DNA of 27,989 bases from Hemicentrotus pulcherrimus (GCA_003118195.1 BEXV01000421.1:1-27989); one strand, 5' to 3'. Shown: positions 1 through 12,600, counted from the stretch's first letter. Made by a program: numbers and translations. The notes: generated by a model not told the origin, from the sequence alone.

Positions 1-689
1 GTGTGAATAAAACTTATTGCATTCTCATTTGCGTAAAACAATACAATATATAAAGAATAATACATAGAAAATAGTGAAACTAAATCAATTGTCATGATTA
101 AGACAAATAGACCAGCGCTCCAACATAAGGAAGTAAAAATGTCTTTCATGACCTCACTTAAATTCATCACCATAACTGTTCAGGAAACAATATGACATCA
201 TAATTATTCATAAGTTGGACCATTATTAAAATCAATTACCTTTTTTTTAATCAGAGATTTAAATAAAATGTTAGCATGTATATTGCACCATGAACACAGT
301 TGTTTTCTTTCGTAAGAATCACCATTTAAGAAGAAAAAAAATACAAAGTGTGAATAATTAATTAGCTCTAATTAGCATATTCTAATTGATTTCTTTTTTT
401 AACAATGCAATATTGTAGATCTCATGAACATCTATCACCATGCCAAATTTATAGTTGATCAGAGTTTTGGTTGCCGAGATCTTAGGGGAGGGCTCTTTTT
501 AGGGTTAGGGCTCATTCAGATATGACACAGTGAACTGAAGTTGTCACAAGCTCATTCACAAACTAGAAACCCCTCACCACATCAAGAGAAAAACTTCTCA
601 CATCTGGAAGAGTGTAAAAATGAACTGTAACAAAGAAGAAAAGTAAGGGGGAAACATGCAGAATGCCCATATATCAATGAATATGACAG
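1..689. other. AT-rich flank without recognised features
   Basis: No coding frame with family motifs, no RNA gene and no clear repeat seen. It lies beyond the probable 3' end of PTDSS1. Confidence 0.5.
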
Positions 690-836
690 TTAACGTAATG
701 TAATACAACTTAATGCATAAACCTGTGACAAATTATCTCATTCACCTTCTACAAATAATTAATAGTCAGAATGCAAATTGAATACGTAAATTGTTGCTTA
801 GTAGCATATACATTACAAAAATGGCCTATCCCTAGA
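690..836. repeat. Partial copy of the 4325-4611 repeat family
   Basis: Shares with the 4325-4611 element the order aatgtaat...cttaatgcataa, aaattat...ttcacct, attgttgct...tag, and the end tacattacaaaaatggcc. The right half of the central hairpin is absent, so this is a shortened copy. Confidence 0.55.
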
Positions 837-844
837 ATACATAC

Positions 845-926
845 TGCAACCTCTTTTCCTCCATTGTACACAGGTAGTGGAAAGTGATTTCGACTACCTG
901 TGTACAATGGAGGAAAAGAGGTTGCA
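845..926. repeat. Perfect 34-bp inverted repeat, 14-nt loop
   Basis: Arms 845-878 and 893-926 are exact reverse complements; the loop is 879-892. The arms begin tgcaacctcttttcctcc. It lies just after the end of the partial repeat at 690-836. Confidence 0.9.
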
Positions 927-1455
927 TTTCACACATGATAGTAATAACAAAACACATCAAATCATTCTTCTACACATTTACTTTTCCAACCATAGCACAA
1001 GAGAGTAACTAGCACACTGGAAATCACACTTTTTATTCTGATCCATGTTCGAACCTTGATTTTGGTCTTTACAAAATAAAAAAAATATGACTTTTTCTTT
1101 TTTCTTCTTCAGAATTATCAATCTCAATGAAATTTTGGTTTTAAAGCTTTCTGTGAAAGAAATGGTATCACAGTGATATACCTTAATTTGTCCATTTGTT
1201 TGTAATACACCAGTTAAATAACAAATAATCATGTAAAACCACTTATGTACAATAAGGAGTTCCTGGCCTAATATTATAATCAGACTTACATATACAGTGC
1301 CACCTCCTAAGGTTCAATTTTGTTCTTCAGAAAGAAGATGCTATTGCCAGTTATCAATCTTCTTGTGGCTGGATTTCAGCAACAACAAAATAATGACTGT
1401 GAAACCTGAAACTTAAAGTTGGAGACCAAATTCTTTAATGCACTGTAAACTGCAC

Positions 1456-1853
1456 TTAAAGATAAAGTTGAGTTCTGGTCATGCGATTGCATTGTGAAGG
1501 AAACGGTGTGTAATCAATCAGAAAAGGTTGATCATGTAGCATACAAGTATTGGTGTGTACTGCAAGGTTCTGGAGTCATCAAAATGATAAGAAATTAGGC
1601 CCAGTATTAATAAAGTAACAAGCATTGTGCACAGAAAGATGTATATGGTACTACACAAACATATGGCATAAACATCTAGCCTCATTTTTAAGCTGTTACT
1701 TTTCATACTTATAATATTAATATAAGGGCGTTTGAAGAGCCATGCTTTACAGGGAACATTTTTTCTCTGATGTTCTTCCGCACGTGCATAATAACAATGA
1801 TAACACTCACACATTATTTTCAACCACTGCACAGAACTCAACCTTCTCTTTAA
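1456..1853. repeat. Non-autonomous TIR element, copy 1
   Basis: Left end ttaaagataaagttgagttc; the right end reads the same inverted with two differences. 1458-1665 is closely similar to 11641-11840, for example gtactgcaaggttctggagt. No transposase frame is seen. About 400 bp. Confidence 0.65.
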
Positions 1854-2672
1854 AACCTCTGTATTGCAATTATTATAAAGAAAAGGGGCATTTAGCCCGA
1901 CATCCTTCCAAGCATGCTGCCTATCTACCAGTACAACAGAATTGTGTTCAGAGAAACCAATCACAGCACTGAAGGAGTTATTGTTCACAGTAGGGAGAAC
2001 TCTGTACATGTGCTTGAATTGGCATGCCCTTTATGGTAGAACTTTCTGTAAACCCCTTACGAGGAAGAGAAGGAAGATTAACTTCAGACCTTCTTCTTCT
2101 GTATACTAATCATGATCAATTAGATCTTTTAAAGTGCGCAATTCATTAGTCATGCACAACCTTACAACCTCACACACAAACACAATCATACATGGTAAAT
2201 ACACATGACATTAAAAGATAAAGAGGTGAAGTCTCAAATTACAAGGTATTGCAATCTTAGATAAATCTCTGATAAAACCACTCTGTGTAAACAAATTATC
2301 ACATTTATTTACATGTTTTGTCAACAATAATGCCATGATAAATTGATGCTCTCCCTTAGCCCTTTGCTGGGAGCTTTTTTTCATCCACTAACATAGCAGA
2401 AGTTTGCACAGCCAACTAACAAACAATATCACTTTATTTGTTTTCTTCCCACAGCCTCACAATATGTTGCATATATATCTACACATTTAATGCCCTCCAA
2501 AGAGTCCAAACAATTATTGATTATAAGTGTCAGAATGGACATGCAATATCCAGTGAGATATTGACAAAATAAACTGGTGTATATCTACAAACAAACCAGA
2601 AGAAAAAAAAAGTATAAAAAAAAACTTCCCTGTCATGCAATTTCAGCACATATGACTTCTTTAACCTTTGTG
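1854..2672. other. AT-rich stretch without recognised features
   Basis: No gene or repeat structure recognised between the 1456-1853 element and the MITE at 2673. Confidence 0.4.
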
Positions 2673-2837
2673 GCCCGAATTCACAAAGGAGGTTCGTCGA
2701 CAAACCTTGGTTTTCGTACGTCATATGACGCGTTTTGACATGTTTTTTACAAAGCTGGTTAGTAAAATTGTGTCAAAACGCGTCATTGACGCACGAAAAC
2801 CAAGGTTTGTCTACAAACCTTCTTTGTGAATTCGGGC
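2673..2837. mobile_element. Fold-back MITE, 165 bp
   Basis: Arms of about 65 bp (2673-2742 and 2771-2837) are near-complete reverse complements. Outer ends are gcccgaattcacaaag, and the inner part shares ttggttttcg and gacgcgttttgaca. No coding capacity; almost the whole element is palindrome. Confidence 0.85.
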
Positions 2838-2851
2838 TCCAGAGTTCCGGT

Positions 2852-3149
2852 CCAGGGAGTGTTTCGCAAAGACTAAGATGGACTCTTGAGTTGGACTCTG
2901 GCAGGCCGCTCATGCCACTAGTTTTTTTTAACCATTCCTGGCATTGGTTTCTCAAGCGACGTACAAATCATGGTGAAAAATCTACAGAATTTTTATTTCT
3001 TGATAGTTCATTATTCAAGAAAAAAATATGTTCTGAAGATCATAATTGAAAGACCAATGGTAGGAGCAACCAGGGGCATGAACGGCCTGCCATCAAGTCC
3101 AACTTAAAGTAGATCTTAGACTTTGTGAAGACTAAGGAGTGCTCCCCCT
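2852..3149. mobile_element. MITE, same family as 12181-12467
   Basis: Left end ccagggagtgtttcgcaaag, then tggactct...ggcaggccg...atgccac. The right end carries the inverted counterparts (cggcctgccat, aagtccaac, gatcttaga, ctttgtgaa, ctccc). It starts 14 bp after another MITE. Confidence 0.75.
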
Positions 3150-4320
3150 CACGCATATCTCCTTTTTCGATACCATTCCTAGCGGATTGCTACGGGATTA
3201 CCAACTTTCCTCACTTGCTGTAAAACCAGAAAATTCACAAAATAATGGAATCACAACTGACATGACAATTTTGGTGATTAATGAAAGTATCTTGCCATGA
3301 AAGTCATAGTAGTTAACAGTTCAAATAGATATCGTATTGCGAAAGCCTCTTGCATTACCCTCTGTCAACAGCATCGTGACATTTTCTAGTGAGATTTCTC
3401 ACAAATGAGGTACCCGTTAACTGAAATTTCTGGTCCACGACGAGCTAGCAAAATATTCCCAACAAGACAAATTCAACCTCATTCTTCTACAAACATAAAC
3501 CCCTAACATGTACCTGCCAATAATTTTTTTAGGCACATCATGGGGAACCGGTTTACTACATTCTTTGGAGTTAATGCCATGAACATATTAAACACATACT
3601 AGATGTAGATGTGATCACATAAAATTAGCAGTACCGGTAGTCCACTACTTTGAAGGAAATATCATACTTCCAATTACCTCCACAAATATTGGTTGACACA
3701 TCTATTCTGGAATACATCCTCGGCTGCCAGCGAGAAGGTCCAACCTGGACCACTTCAAAGCTTCACCCAAGACTCACATCTTTTAAATGTTAACTTAATT
3801 GAAGGAGCTCATGCCTTTGAATGTTTTTTTAAAACGGATATATGGCGCCATATAAAATGCTGTGAATCATCATCATCATCAGGTCATAAAAACTCTTTAT
3901 TGTGAATGGCAATAACAACCTTCTTGAAGGCAGCCAGTGATATTTATGATTATACAGTACTTCCACTTTATGATAACATAATGAATATGCTAAGAAGGAA
4001 CCATAATAAACATACCATTTCATATTTACTCAAAGCTGATACATGTACCCGTATTTTTTCATGCAGCATAAGAAATATCTACAGTGCGGGGACCATCTCA
4101 GAAAATGAATCATCCATAGGGAATTATTGATCATATTCATTGCTTTTTACATCTGGTTAAACTGCATATGGGTTGAATTTATACATCTGTGTTACTCATC
4201 CTTTTTTTTTCTGTAATAAATACACGTCTTCAACAAACACAGAATAAATGGAAAATTCCTTGTTAAAGAGTTTGTCAGTCTACCTAGAAAAAGCAGTAAT
4301 TAATTTGACTTGATTGTCTA
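3150..4320. other. No gene or repeat recognised
   Basis: AT-rich, with short open frames that carry no family motif. A (CAT)n run sits near 3868-3880. It may be 3' flank of PTDSS1. Confidence 0.4.
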
Positions 4321-4324
4321 TGAT

Positions 4325-4611
4325 AGGCCATTGTCGCAATGTTAGCAAATTTAATGTACGAATCTTTAAGCACCTTCTTACAAATTATTTCTTTCACCTG
4401 TTATGAATAATCGTATTGCAATAGTCGGAACGAGATTTGCGAGTGTTAATTGTTGCTAGGTAGGACAAACATTGTGGCTTGTCCTACCTAAAAACAATTA
4501 ACAAATGAAAATCTCATTTTATTATTGAAATACAGGTGAATTAAATTATTTATAACATGAAACTTAACTAAGATTTATGCATTGAATTTGATTACATTAC
4601 AAAAATGGTCA
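4325..4611. mobile_element. MITE-like fold-back element with central hairpin
   Basis: Left ggccattgtcgcaatg... and right ...cattacaaaaatggtc are imperfect inverted ends. Similarity continues inward through aaatttaatg/cattgaattt and cacctg/caggtg to a core hairpin. The core arms, 4445-4468 and 4479-4502, are 24 bp with two mismatches. No coding capacity. Confidence 0.7.
4518..4523 (-). terminator. Candidate PTDSS1 poly(A) signal
   Basis: First canonical AATAAA on the minus strand after the PTDSS1 stop, about 1.2 kb downstream and inside a MITE-like repeat. If used, the 3' UTR would include the whole 4878-5510 element. Weak call. Confidence 0.25.
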
Positions 4612-4738
4612 ATTAAATAAATGCACAATGAAAAACATTTTGTCATTTTTTAAATCTTTTTTTTAAGGTTTTGGCAATCTTTATGGCCACATCACTCAAG
4701 ACATGTGTTGTATCATCTCAGTGTCAATGGTAACCCCT

Positions 4739-4754
4739 ACTCTCTCTCTCTCTA
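4739..4754. repeat. (TC)n microsatellite
   Basis: Short run of tc dinucleotides. Confidence 0.8.
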
Positions 4755-4877
4755 TAAAGACCACCTACCTGTCTATGGTGGTCACCCATATTGTCTCCTT
4801 GAAGAAGGAAAGGTGAGTTGAAGAACAAGTCTAAAATGGCCACCTGTTTACAATGACAACTTTTTGTGGCTCCCTTG

Positions 4878-5510
4878 GCGGCCGTCAGATGGTAAAACGG
4901 TCTCGAAAATCGCTGTTCTGAGAAAAATGACTTTGAAGTTTAGAGGTTTAAGCCTTTTTAGGAGATGGGTATAATCAATTTTTAGCAATGGGGCAAGAAG
5001 AAGCATAATAAACACTGATAACTGAAGAATTTTGTGTTTGTTTGGGGTTTTGATTATAAAATAAATGATATTTTTGTGCAGATAGACTGTTTAACCACAG
5101 CACATGAATACACTCCCACTACACATCATAAAATGGTAAAATGGTCTATCTTCTAGATAGACCATAAACACTATTGCCATACTACTAACTAGAAGATAGA
5201 CCATTTTACCATCTGACAGCGATGATTAAAAAATCTCAGTTAAGAAGGTAAAAAGGTTTATGTAAAAGCTCGTTTTACCCCCAAACGATATTACCGGCAA
5301 TGGGCTAACTCAAAGATAGACCGTTTTACCATCAAATCTGAAGGAAAAATAAAAGAAGTACCAAGATAGCGGAAATTATCTCTAAAAGAAGACATGATGG
5401 GATTTTCTCGGTAGCACCATTGGAAAGAGCGCCCTCAAATTAACCGGAAAGTGAATTTACCTCAAAAAGTCAATTTTTGGAGTTAGACCGTTTTACCATC
5501 TGACGGCCGC
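4878..5510. mobile_element. 633-bp non-autonomous element with perfect 26-bp TIRs
   Basis: 4878-4903 and 5485-5510 are exact reverse complements; the outer end begins gcggccgtcagatgg. Inside, the TIR motif tggtaaaacggtct recurs in both orientations with c/t variation: 5133-5147, 5194-5212 and 5315-5332. 5133-5156 and 5189-5212 form a second, perfect 24-bp inverted repeat. No transposase frame and no clear target-site duplication seen. It lies 208 bp past the PTDSS1 stop. Confidence 0.8.
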
Positions 5511-5717
5511 TGGGTGGCATTAATAGACAGGTTTGACAGTATTCAAGTCATACTTATAGTACAGCGAATCATTTTTGTTGTTGATGGAATCTGCTGCATA
5601 CAAAATGGATGGAATTCAAATCCACAACTTCTCTTTTAAAAGTCCTCATATTGCATACATACACAATGGTAATGAAATCTATAAGGGGGTCATCTTCAAC
5701 GGCCCTCGAGTGACCAC

Positions 5718-5876
5718 TCATGAACCCAGCTTCTCCACACTCTGGACCCGCCTCCTCGTCATGTACTGATGGGTGGGGCTATCACCGTGGTAACCATTGG
5801 TGACTTTGCTAGGGGTAGGCGGGGCAGATGAGGACTGCTGGCTGAGACGACGTAGGGCGAGGGGTTTCGGTGACTC
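5718..5876 (-). CDS. PTDSS1: PTDSS1 last coding exon
   Basis: Acceptor gaaatatag, then 52 codons and TGA at 5720-5718. Encodes a Ser/Pro/Arg-rich cytosolic tail ([17 protein letters not shown], then [17 protein letters not shown] and [14 protein letters not shown]). It resembles the human tail only in composition and a KVTNG string, so the assignment rests mainly on phase and position. Confidence 0.75.
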   Translation of the reverse strand, partial: ESPKPLALRRLSQQSSSAPPTPSKVTNGYHGDSPTHQYMTRRRVQSVEKLGS

Positions 5877-8800
5877 CTATATTTCAAAAGAAATCAATAG
5901 AAAACAATATGAAAAACAATATATCCTTTCTCTCTCACTAAAACTGTTTATATACTCTTATCTACACAAAGGCAGTATCAATAGAAACATGACAGCACTC
6001 ACATGGCATAGCATAGTTGAATGATTTAAGAAGTGTAAAGTGTCAATCACTTAACTTTGATCAAACAACTGAAACAATTGTGTAACAAATTTCTACAATG
6101 AGTACAATCATAAAATGCAAACAAGATTTGACTGCTACTTCGACTAAAGCCATATTGGTGATATCTACAGGAAGAAGAGGTTGACACCCAGTGCTCCACA
6201 AGTCAGTGCATTAAACTCAATCTGGCTATTCTGAAGGTTTCTTTCTTCTTCTGTTTTCTTTAACACAGATATCATTCAAAAATGAACTTGAATACTTGCC
6301 AACGAATTGTTAACTAGATAGGGGGTACTTCTAAACAGTGTACATAGTAGGCTGCAGCATTACAAGACCAAATCCTGTTGAGAGATATTGTCATTGAGAT
6401 CACTGATTTTTACACAACATATCTGGTCATCAAACTTACCACAGGCTTATGTATTTGATAGTACCACCAGAAAGCCATTAAGCAAATGAAGACGAACGTA
6501 AGCTGATGGATAAAGAATGGAATGGACAAAAAAATGATAGGGGATGAACGGAGCATAATAATATTGATAAACATGGCCATACAAATCTAAATAGTCACAC
6601 AAAATTACAATTCCTATTGTCAATTTTAGGTTTTTTCTTTTTCTCCCCGGGTTAGGAAGATGTTTACACATCATTATTGTACAACAATGTTTTGATGGAT
6701 TCTTACAGATGGCTAGACACTTTTTCCTGTATTTGCTAGAATTTTTTAATGTTCGCAGCTACAACTGATAAGTTTAAATCGGAATGTAAAGGGTTTAAAC
6801 GTTTGGTAATATATATGGTGTATTATATATAAATATATACTTATGCAAATTTTAAAGACACTTTTTGTTTATATTATATTTGTGTTATTTATATATATAT
6901 ATATATTGTGGGAGAGAACACCTTAATCAGCACAAGTGCTGTGTTTTCATAGGGGTCCAATCTTATGGTTCATATTTCATCATTTTCATGCTAAGGAAAA
7001 CGTTTTGTGGTGACTTCACCTCTTTTCAGTTACAAGATGAAAAGAGTACCAATAAAGCCAATATGATGCTGAGAGTTCAATTCTTTGCACAACTTGCTTT
7101 GGCCTAGCATCAAGCAGGTATAGTTGCCTCTTTTAGACCACATTCAGTAAATGGGTAGGCAACAAACAGCAAGAAATCTATTCAACGTTTGACAGTTGTG
7201 ATGGCAGCCAGGTTAAAGCCAGGGCAAAATAGATACCTTGATTTTAATTACAATTCAAACAAGATCACTTTACAACAACACAACAAGAACAGAATATTTA
7301 AAACAATTTTTTTTCTTTTTATTTACTAATAATTACCTGCAAAGTTAACCACATGAGGATGTTTTGAATGAGAGTTTTAGAGAACATCTCTTGCCCATGC
7401 TTGATGCATGCCATCAACTCTATCAAACTGAATGCCCTGAAAACACAAAAGAAAGAAATGTACAGAATAATTAAAAACACAATCTAGCATTTTAATTGTC
7501 TAGAGATAAAATTGTTAAAGAATGCATATTTGATTAAGTCATGGAATACATACTGAAAGGTTATTATAACAGTAATTTCTATAACTAATGTTTAAATTGT
7601 ACCAATTATCAGAAGAAAACATAAATTGTGCACCGCATACGGTAAGCTATTGAGTAAAAACTTTATCTAGCATTTTGCGCATCGACAGTGCTATTTTCAT
7701 ATATTTCTTAGCACATTATATATTTCCAGGTATATTTGCATGTAGTCTACAGGAGCTGCACCCATTACAAGCTCTGATTTCTGCTGGCTCCCTTTTCTTT
7801 TATGTCCATGAATATATTTTGCATTTGTTTATGATTTTTAATAATTGAGAAATAAAGCCAATTCAAACTAAATCAAATTATGTGGTAGAGGGTCAAGGGT
7901 ATCTAAACCAAGAAGAACCCTCCTTATTGCACTCTCCTAGGAGATCTAAATAATTCTTCACACTTATGCAGTGGCTAGAAAAAGTGGATTGAAACAGGGA
8001 GTAAAGGACATAATTTAGCTATGCTTTCAAGAAAATTGATTTGCAACTGTAATATGGAATGCTCTTGATACTTACAGAAACACCCACAAGTGTGTGCCCA
8101 TTCGTTTACAGAAGGGATCAGTGACGTATGAATAATATTGCCTGCAGAGGGAATCATAGTAAATGAAAATGGCCATTTTAATCTTTTATAGGACACATCA
8201 TTAGATTGAAACTAATAATAACAAATAATAGTAATAGATATTTCTATAGCACCGTCTATCTAGAAATTCTATTCCAAGGCGCTAATTATTACCCCAGCTT
8301 TAGCCTAGCTGCCACTTCAGCACTCAAGCAATTCAAGGAATTAATTCCTGCCCGTAACTATTTATCTTACCTTGGTCGAGTGGCAAATGAAGATTAATGC
8401 CTTGCCAAGGGACATTAGTGCCAATATCATCATCATTAAAAGAATATGCAAAATGATGCATGCGGACGAGTTCATTATACAATCTCTTGGTAAGTTGAGG
8501 CTTGGTGCATCTATTGTAGGGAGCTGGCAGGCTGTGTATGATAGATGCACACAGCTTCAACGAGAGCGGTAGCCGTGGATCATATCATGAACGAATGTAG
8601 ACATGCAGCATTTGCATTATACAACGAAACCCAAGATCCTTATTGTCTGATAAGATATCATGTCATTTCAAGATTGGTCCAAGACAATATCAATGGCAAA
8701 TACCAAGTTTAGTTGGCTTTACTATAGCGCTGACCTCTTACCTTATCGTTGGAGCAGTGGATGTGATAACAACAAATATCCTGATGATGCCAATCCAATG

Positions 8801-9576
8801 GTCAGCAGGAAATTTATAAATGTGCTTCAAGAAAAATGTATTCAGTTCAACCAGCTGTGGATAAAAGGGAGATCAATTATAACATTGTATATATGCACAA
8901 ATTACAACTTATTAAGGCATACATTTTAATAGGAGGCAACATATGAATGAAGAGTGGATGCTTCTCAAGCTGCCCAGCAATATCCTAAGTATTTCATGAA
9001 CAAATTCTTTAATATTCATTCGCATGTATAAATAGTGTACCTGATCCAATATCCAAAACAATTTTTCTGACAAACACAGAGTTGGTAATGACTTGTTTTT
9101 TATTTATATGTTTACTATTTTTTTTATTTATCTATTTATTTTATATCTATTTGGGGGAAAAGTTACTCTTACGAATAAGTATTTTCACATTATGAAAATC
9201 TAACCAGTTGTAATCTAGCCTTTTATTTTGATCATTAATATCTACAAGTCTGCAACCATGTCAGAAATTTTTTTTACTCATCACCTCTTTATTCTTTGAA
9301 AAAGAGACTTCTAAATTACCATCGCCAGATATGTCTCTTTTTCATATTCATGTTTCTTCTTTCAAGTAAATGACATTAAAAAAAATGTCTTTTCTTACCT
9401 GTGCCACACATACAATGATGAAGACAGATAGTACTCGTTTTAAAGAAGAGTGGGGTTCAAACCAGCGAATGGGTGTCCAACTAATAAACAAAACCACAAT
9501 TAATGGGGTTAGAAATTCATAAGGTGTTGTGAGAAAGGGCTGAAACAATGAAGGTGATCAAGGGGCAAATTGCAAT

Positions 9577-9611
<35 letters not shown>

Positions 9612-12600
9612 TTTGTCTTTCTCTCTCCAATTCTCCGCACTCTCACCAGCATTACCGGAGACATGTAAGCAAAATATATTGCAATAATTAAATTAATACT
9701 CTCATGCCATCCAAATAGCAAAAAAGGGCATACCAAATTAACTCTGTGACACATTAAACTACTCTTCTTTTACTTTCTAGCTCTGTTTCATAAAACTACA
9801 CATATACTAATACATTAATAGGAAAAGATCTAAAGAAGGTAAGCATAAACAAAACTACATTCTGGTTTAAATACCGATAACAATTAAAGTGGCATTGCCT
9901 GATCAATTCTATTAACTTCTAAGAAAAAGAAAAAAGTCTGATATAATTTGACAAACATTTTGTTTTTTACAACAAAATTCTTACCACCAGCCAATACAAC
10001 AAAGTTTTTACTCCTTTTTTTCCCTCATGAATATGTATTACTGTAACAGAGATGAAAATGTCTGTGTGTGTTGCATCTTTACTCTTATCACAATTTTGCA
10101 GTTACGTGTATGAGCAGACAAGGGCACTATGCAGACATGGGCACTCAAGCCATAAGGCAACATCTTACTAGCTTACCTTGCTGGTGTGAATTGAAGGACA
10201 GCTCTCTTAATCTTCCCAGAGGTGGATGGAATGTTTCTATGAGGGGAGAAAAAAAAAAATCACCAAACTCTTTCTTAATGCCATTTTTTAAAATTTCCAT
10301 AATGTTCCAAAATAGTTGTAAAAGTAGTTACTAAGCTTACTTGTACTATGGTAAAGAACTTTTGATAATCTGTGAAACCTCAATGATCCTAGCTTTAATA
10401 TGTAATACATACAAGGGATTGTTTTACACACTCAACAATGGCTAGTTTCACAGATGAAGTATTTTGTCTTTTTAAAACATATATTTTACTGAATTCTCAG
10501 AATGTTTGCAGTATACAAGAGCAACATGTAATTAACACTTCAGTTGCTTTCTTCACATCTGTGAACTGTTGCTTGTTGGCCTCACATGCATTTTTCCACA
10601 AAATATAGGCACCAGTTGCGAGAAATATTGCTTTGTGCAAAAGTAAGGCTTTGCAAAAGTACTAATTTCCAATCATGATTAGCTCCATGACAACCCTTTC
10701 AATACATGTATAGATTAAACTTGCAATTGAACTTCTACGTTTGTCTTGTTTACTGAAGTAAGATAACACTCTTCCCAGTTTAAACGATATAACTGAAATG
10801 TATTCTGCAGGTACTTTTATTCAAAAGACGGTGAAGTCTTTGGAATATGCTCTTATTTAACCGTGGTGTTTACTCATCACTCCCATCTGATGGGTACACA
10901 ATGAACGCTTTTTTCATCTCATCCTTATCCCAAGTGCTTCTAAATCCAGATGTTTTACTATGGTAAAGCACACAATATCAGCCGGTGATATACTATACTT
11001 GATGCAATTTACAACAAGGAACCCTACACACAGATTCAGAAAGTCACCATTATTGGGGACCAACAAGTATGCGATATAACAGTTAAAATGAACCGCTTTA
11101 GTTCAAGTAGGTCATGCACCTGTCTGATGACATACAACATCAAATTATATCTCGTGTTGCTCTCCGATGGCCCCCAGCTATGGTGGACAAAGTCCTACAG
11201 TGGTCAGAGATACCATGGAAACCGAAACGGTTTTAACAATCAGGATTTCTTACTTGATGCTTTCCCATCTGAACTCAGTCATCTCCAGTCTCCTGCACAG
11301 CTTCATCCCCAACCAGATGCCAAGACCATTACAGACTAGAACGTCCAAGATGATAGCATCCCACCAACATTCCGCAAAGTTGGGCTGGATGTGGATGAAA
11401 GAGAGCTGGGGGAGGGGGGTGGATAGAAAATTGCAAACAACAGTTAGGTAAAATTAAGTGATAATGGAAATGATCTTAACATTTGTAGGTGAAGGAGGTC
11501 TAAAGCATTCAGACAATCAGAATGATACAATGATTTAGTTTTATAAATAGAAATGAACTAATTCTTTAACCCCAATCAGATCATGTGGGTTGAATGTGGA
11601 TGGAGAGACAGAGAGAAAAAAATAATAGGAGTTTAATTTAAAGATAAAGGTGAGTTCTAGTAATCTGATTGCATTGTGAAAGAAAGGGTGTGGAATGGAT
11701 CAGAAAAAGTTTATCATGTAGCATGCAAGTATTGGTGAGTACTGCAAAGTTCTGGAGTCATCAAATTCATAATAAATTGCCCACTCTTGGTAAAGTAACA
11801 AGCACTGTACACAGAAAGCTGTATATGGGACTACGCAAACGGTGTCAGGGCTACTTACCTTGATTTCCTAATCTTTCTATGCGAATTACTCAGCCAGTAT
11901 ACATTTTCTACCAAAATTGTTTGGCAAATGACATTTATTTGTAATCTTGAACATTCAGTGTAATTTTCGTTTGATTCTGTGAAAATTCATTTTCTTTTTT
12001 TAAAACCAGAACTCACCTTTATCTTTGATCTACAAAATATCCCACCATAACTCAGCGAAGTTTGACTGAGTGCATAGCAGGAAGCAAAATGTCAATTTAT
12101 TTGTTGCTACCCCATTCATATCTGTGACTATTGGGAGCATTAAATCCATATCAAAGCTTATAGATAATTGGCAGATATGACCAGGGGAGAGTTTCACAAA
12201 GACTAACATCGACTTAAGGTTGGACTTAAATATGGCAGGACGTTTAAGCCACTGTTTGCTCTCACCATTATGATAGTTAGATAGTATTTTTTACTTCAAT
12301 AATGAATTATCAAAAAACATAAATTCTGTAGATTTGTGACCAAGATTTGTACATCCATTGAGAGACAAATGCAAACAAAAAAGTGAGATCAAACAGTGGC
12401 ATTAACGGCCTGCCATATTCAATTTTAATTTAAATTCGATCTAAGTCTTTGTGAAACACTCCCCTGGGCTTACGACCTCTCACCTCAGTGATCTCCCAAG
12501 TGACACTAATAATCCAGCAGAGGACATAGCTCCACATTAGAAGAGCCTTGACGACCCAGCCTCCAAAATGGCTGAAGGAATACCAGTCAAAGTGACCCCA

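Noticed and set aside
1742..1972. Plus-strand frame with CNYYKEKGHLARHPSKH, similar to a retroviral zinc knuckle
   Set aside because: Lacks the correct CCHC spacing and any neighbouring gag or pol sequence; the region overlaps the 1456-1853 element.
2735..3049. 104-codon plus-strand frame
   Set aside because: Spans two MITEs (2673-2837 and 2852-3149); the repeated LSTNLLCEFG peptide in frames of both arms comes from the palindrome.
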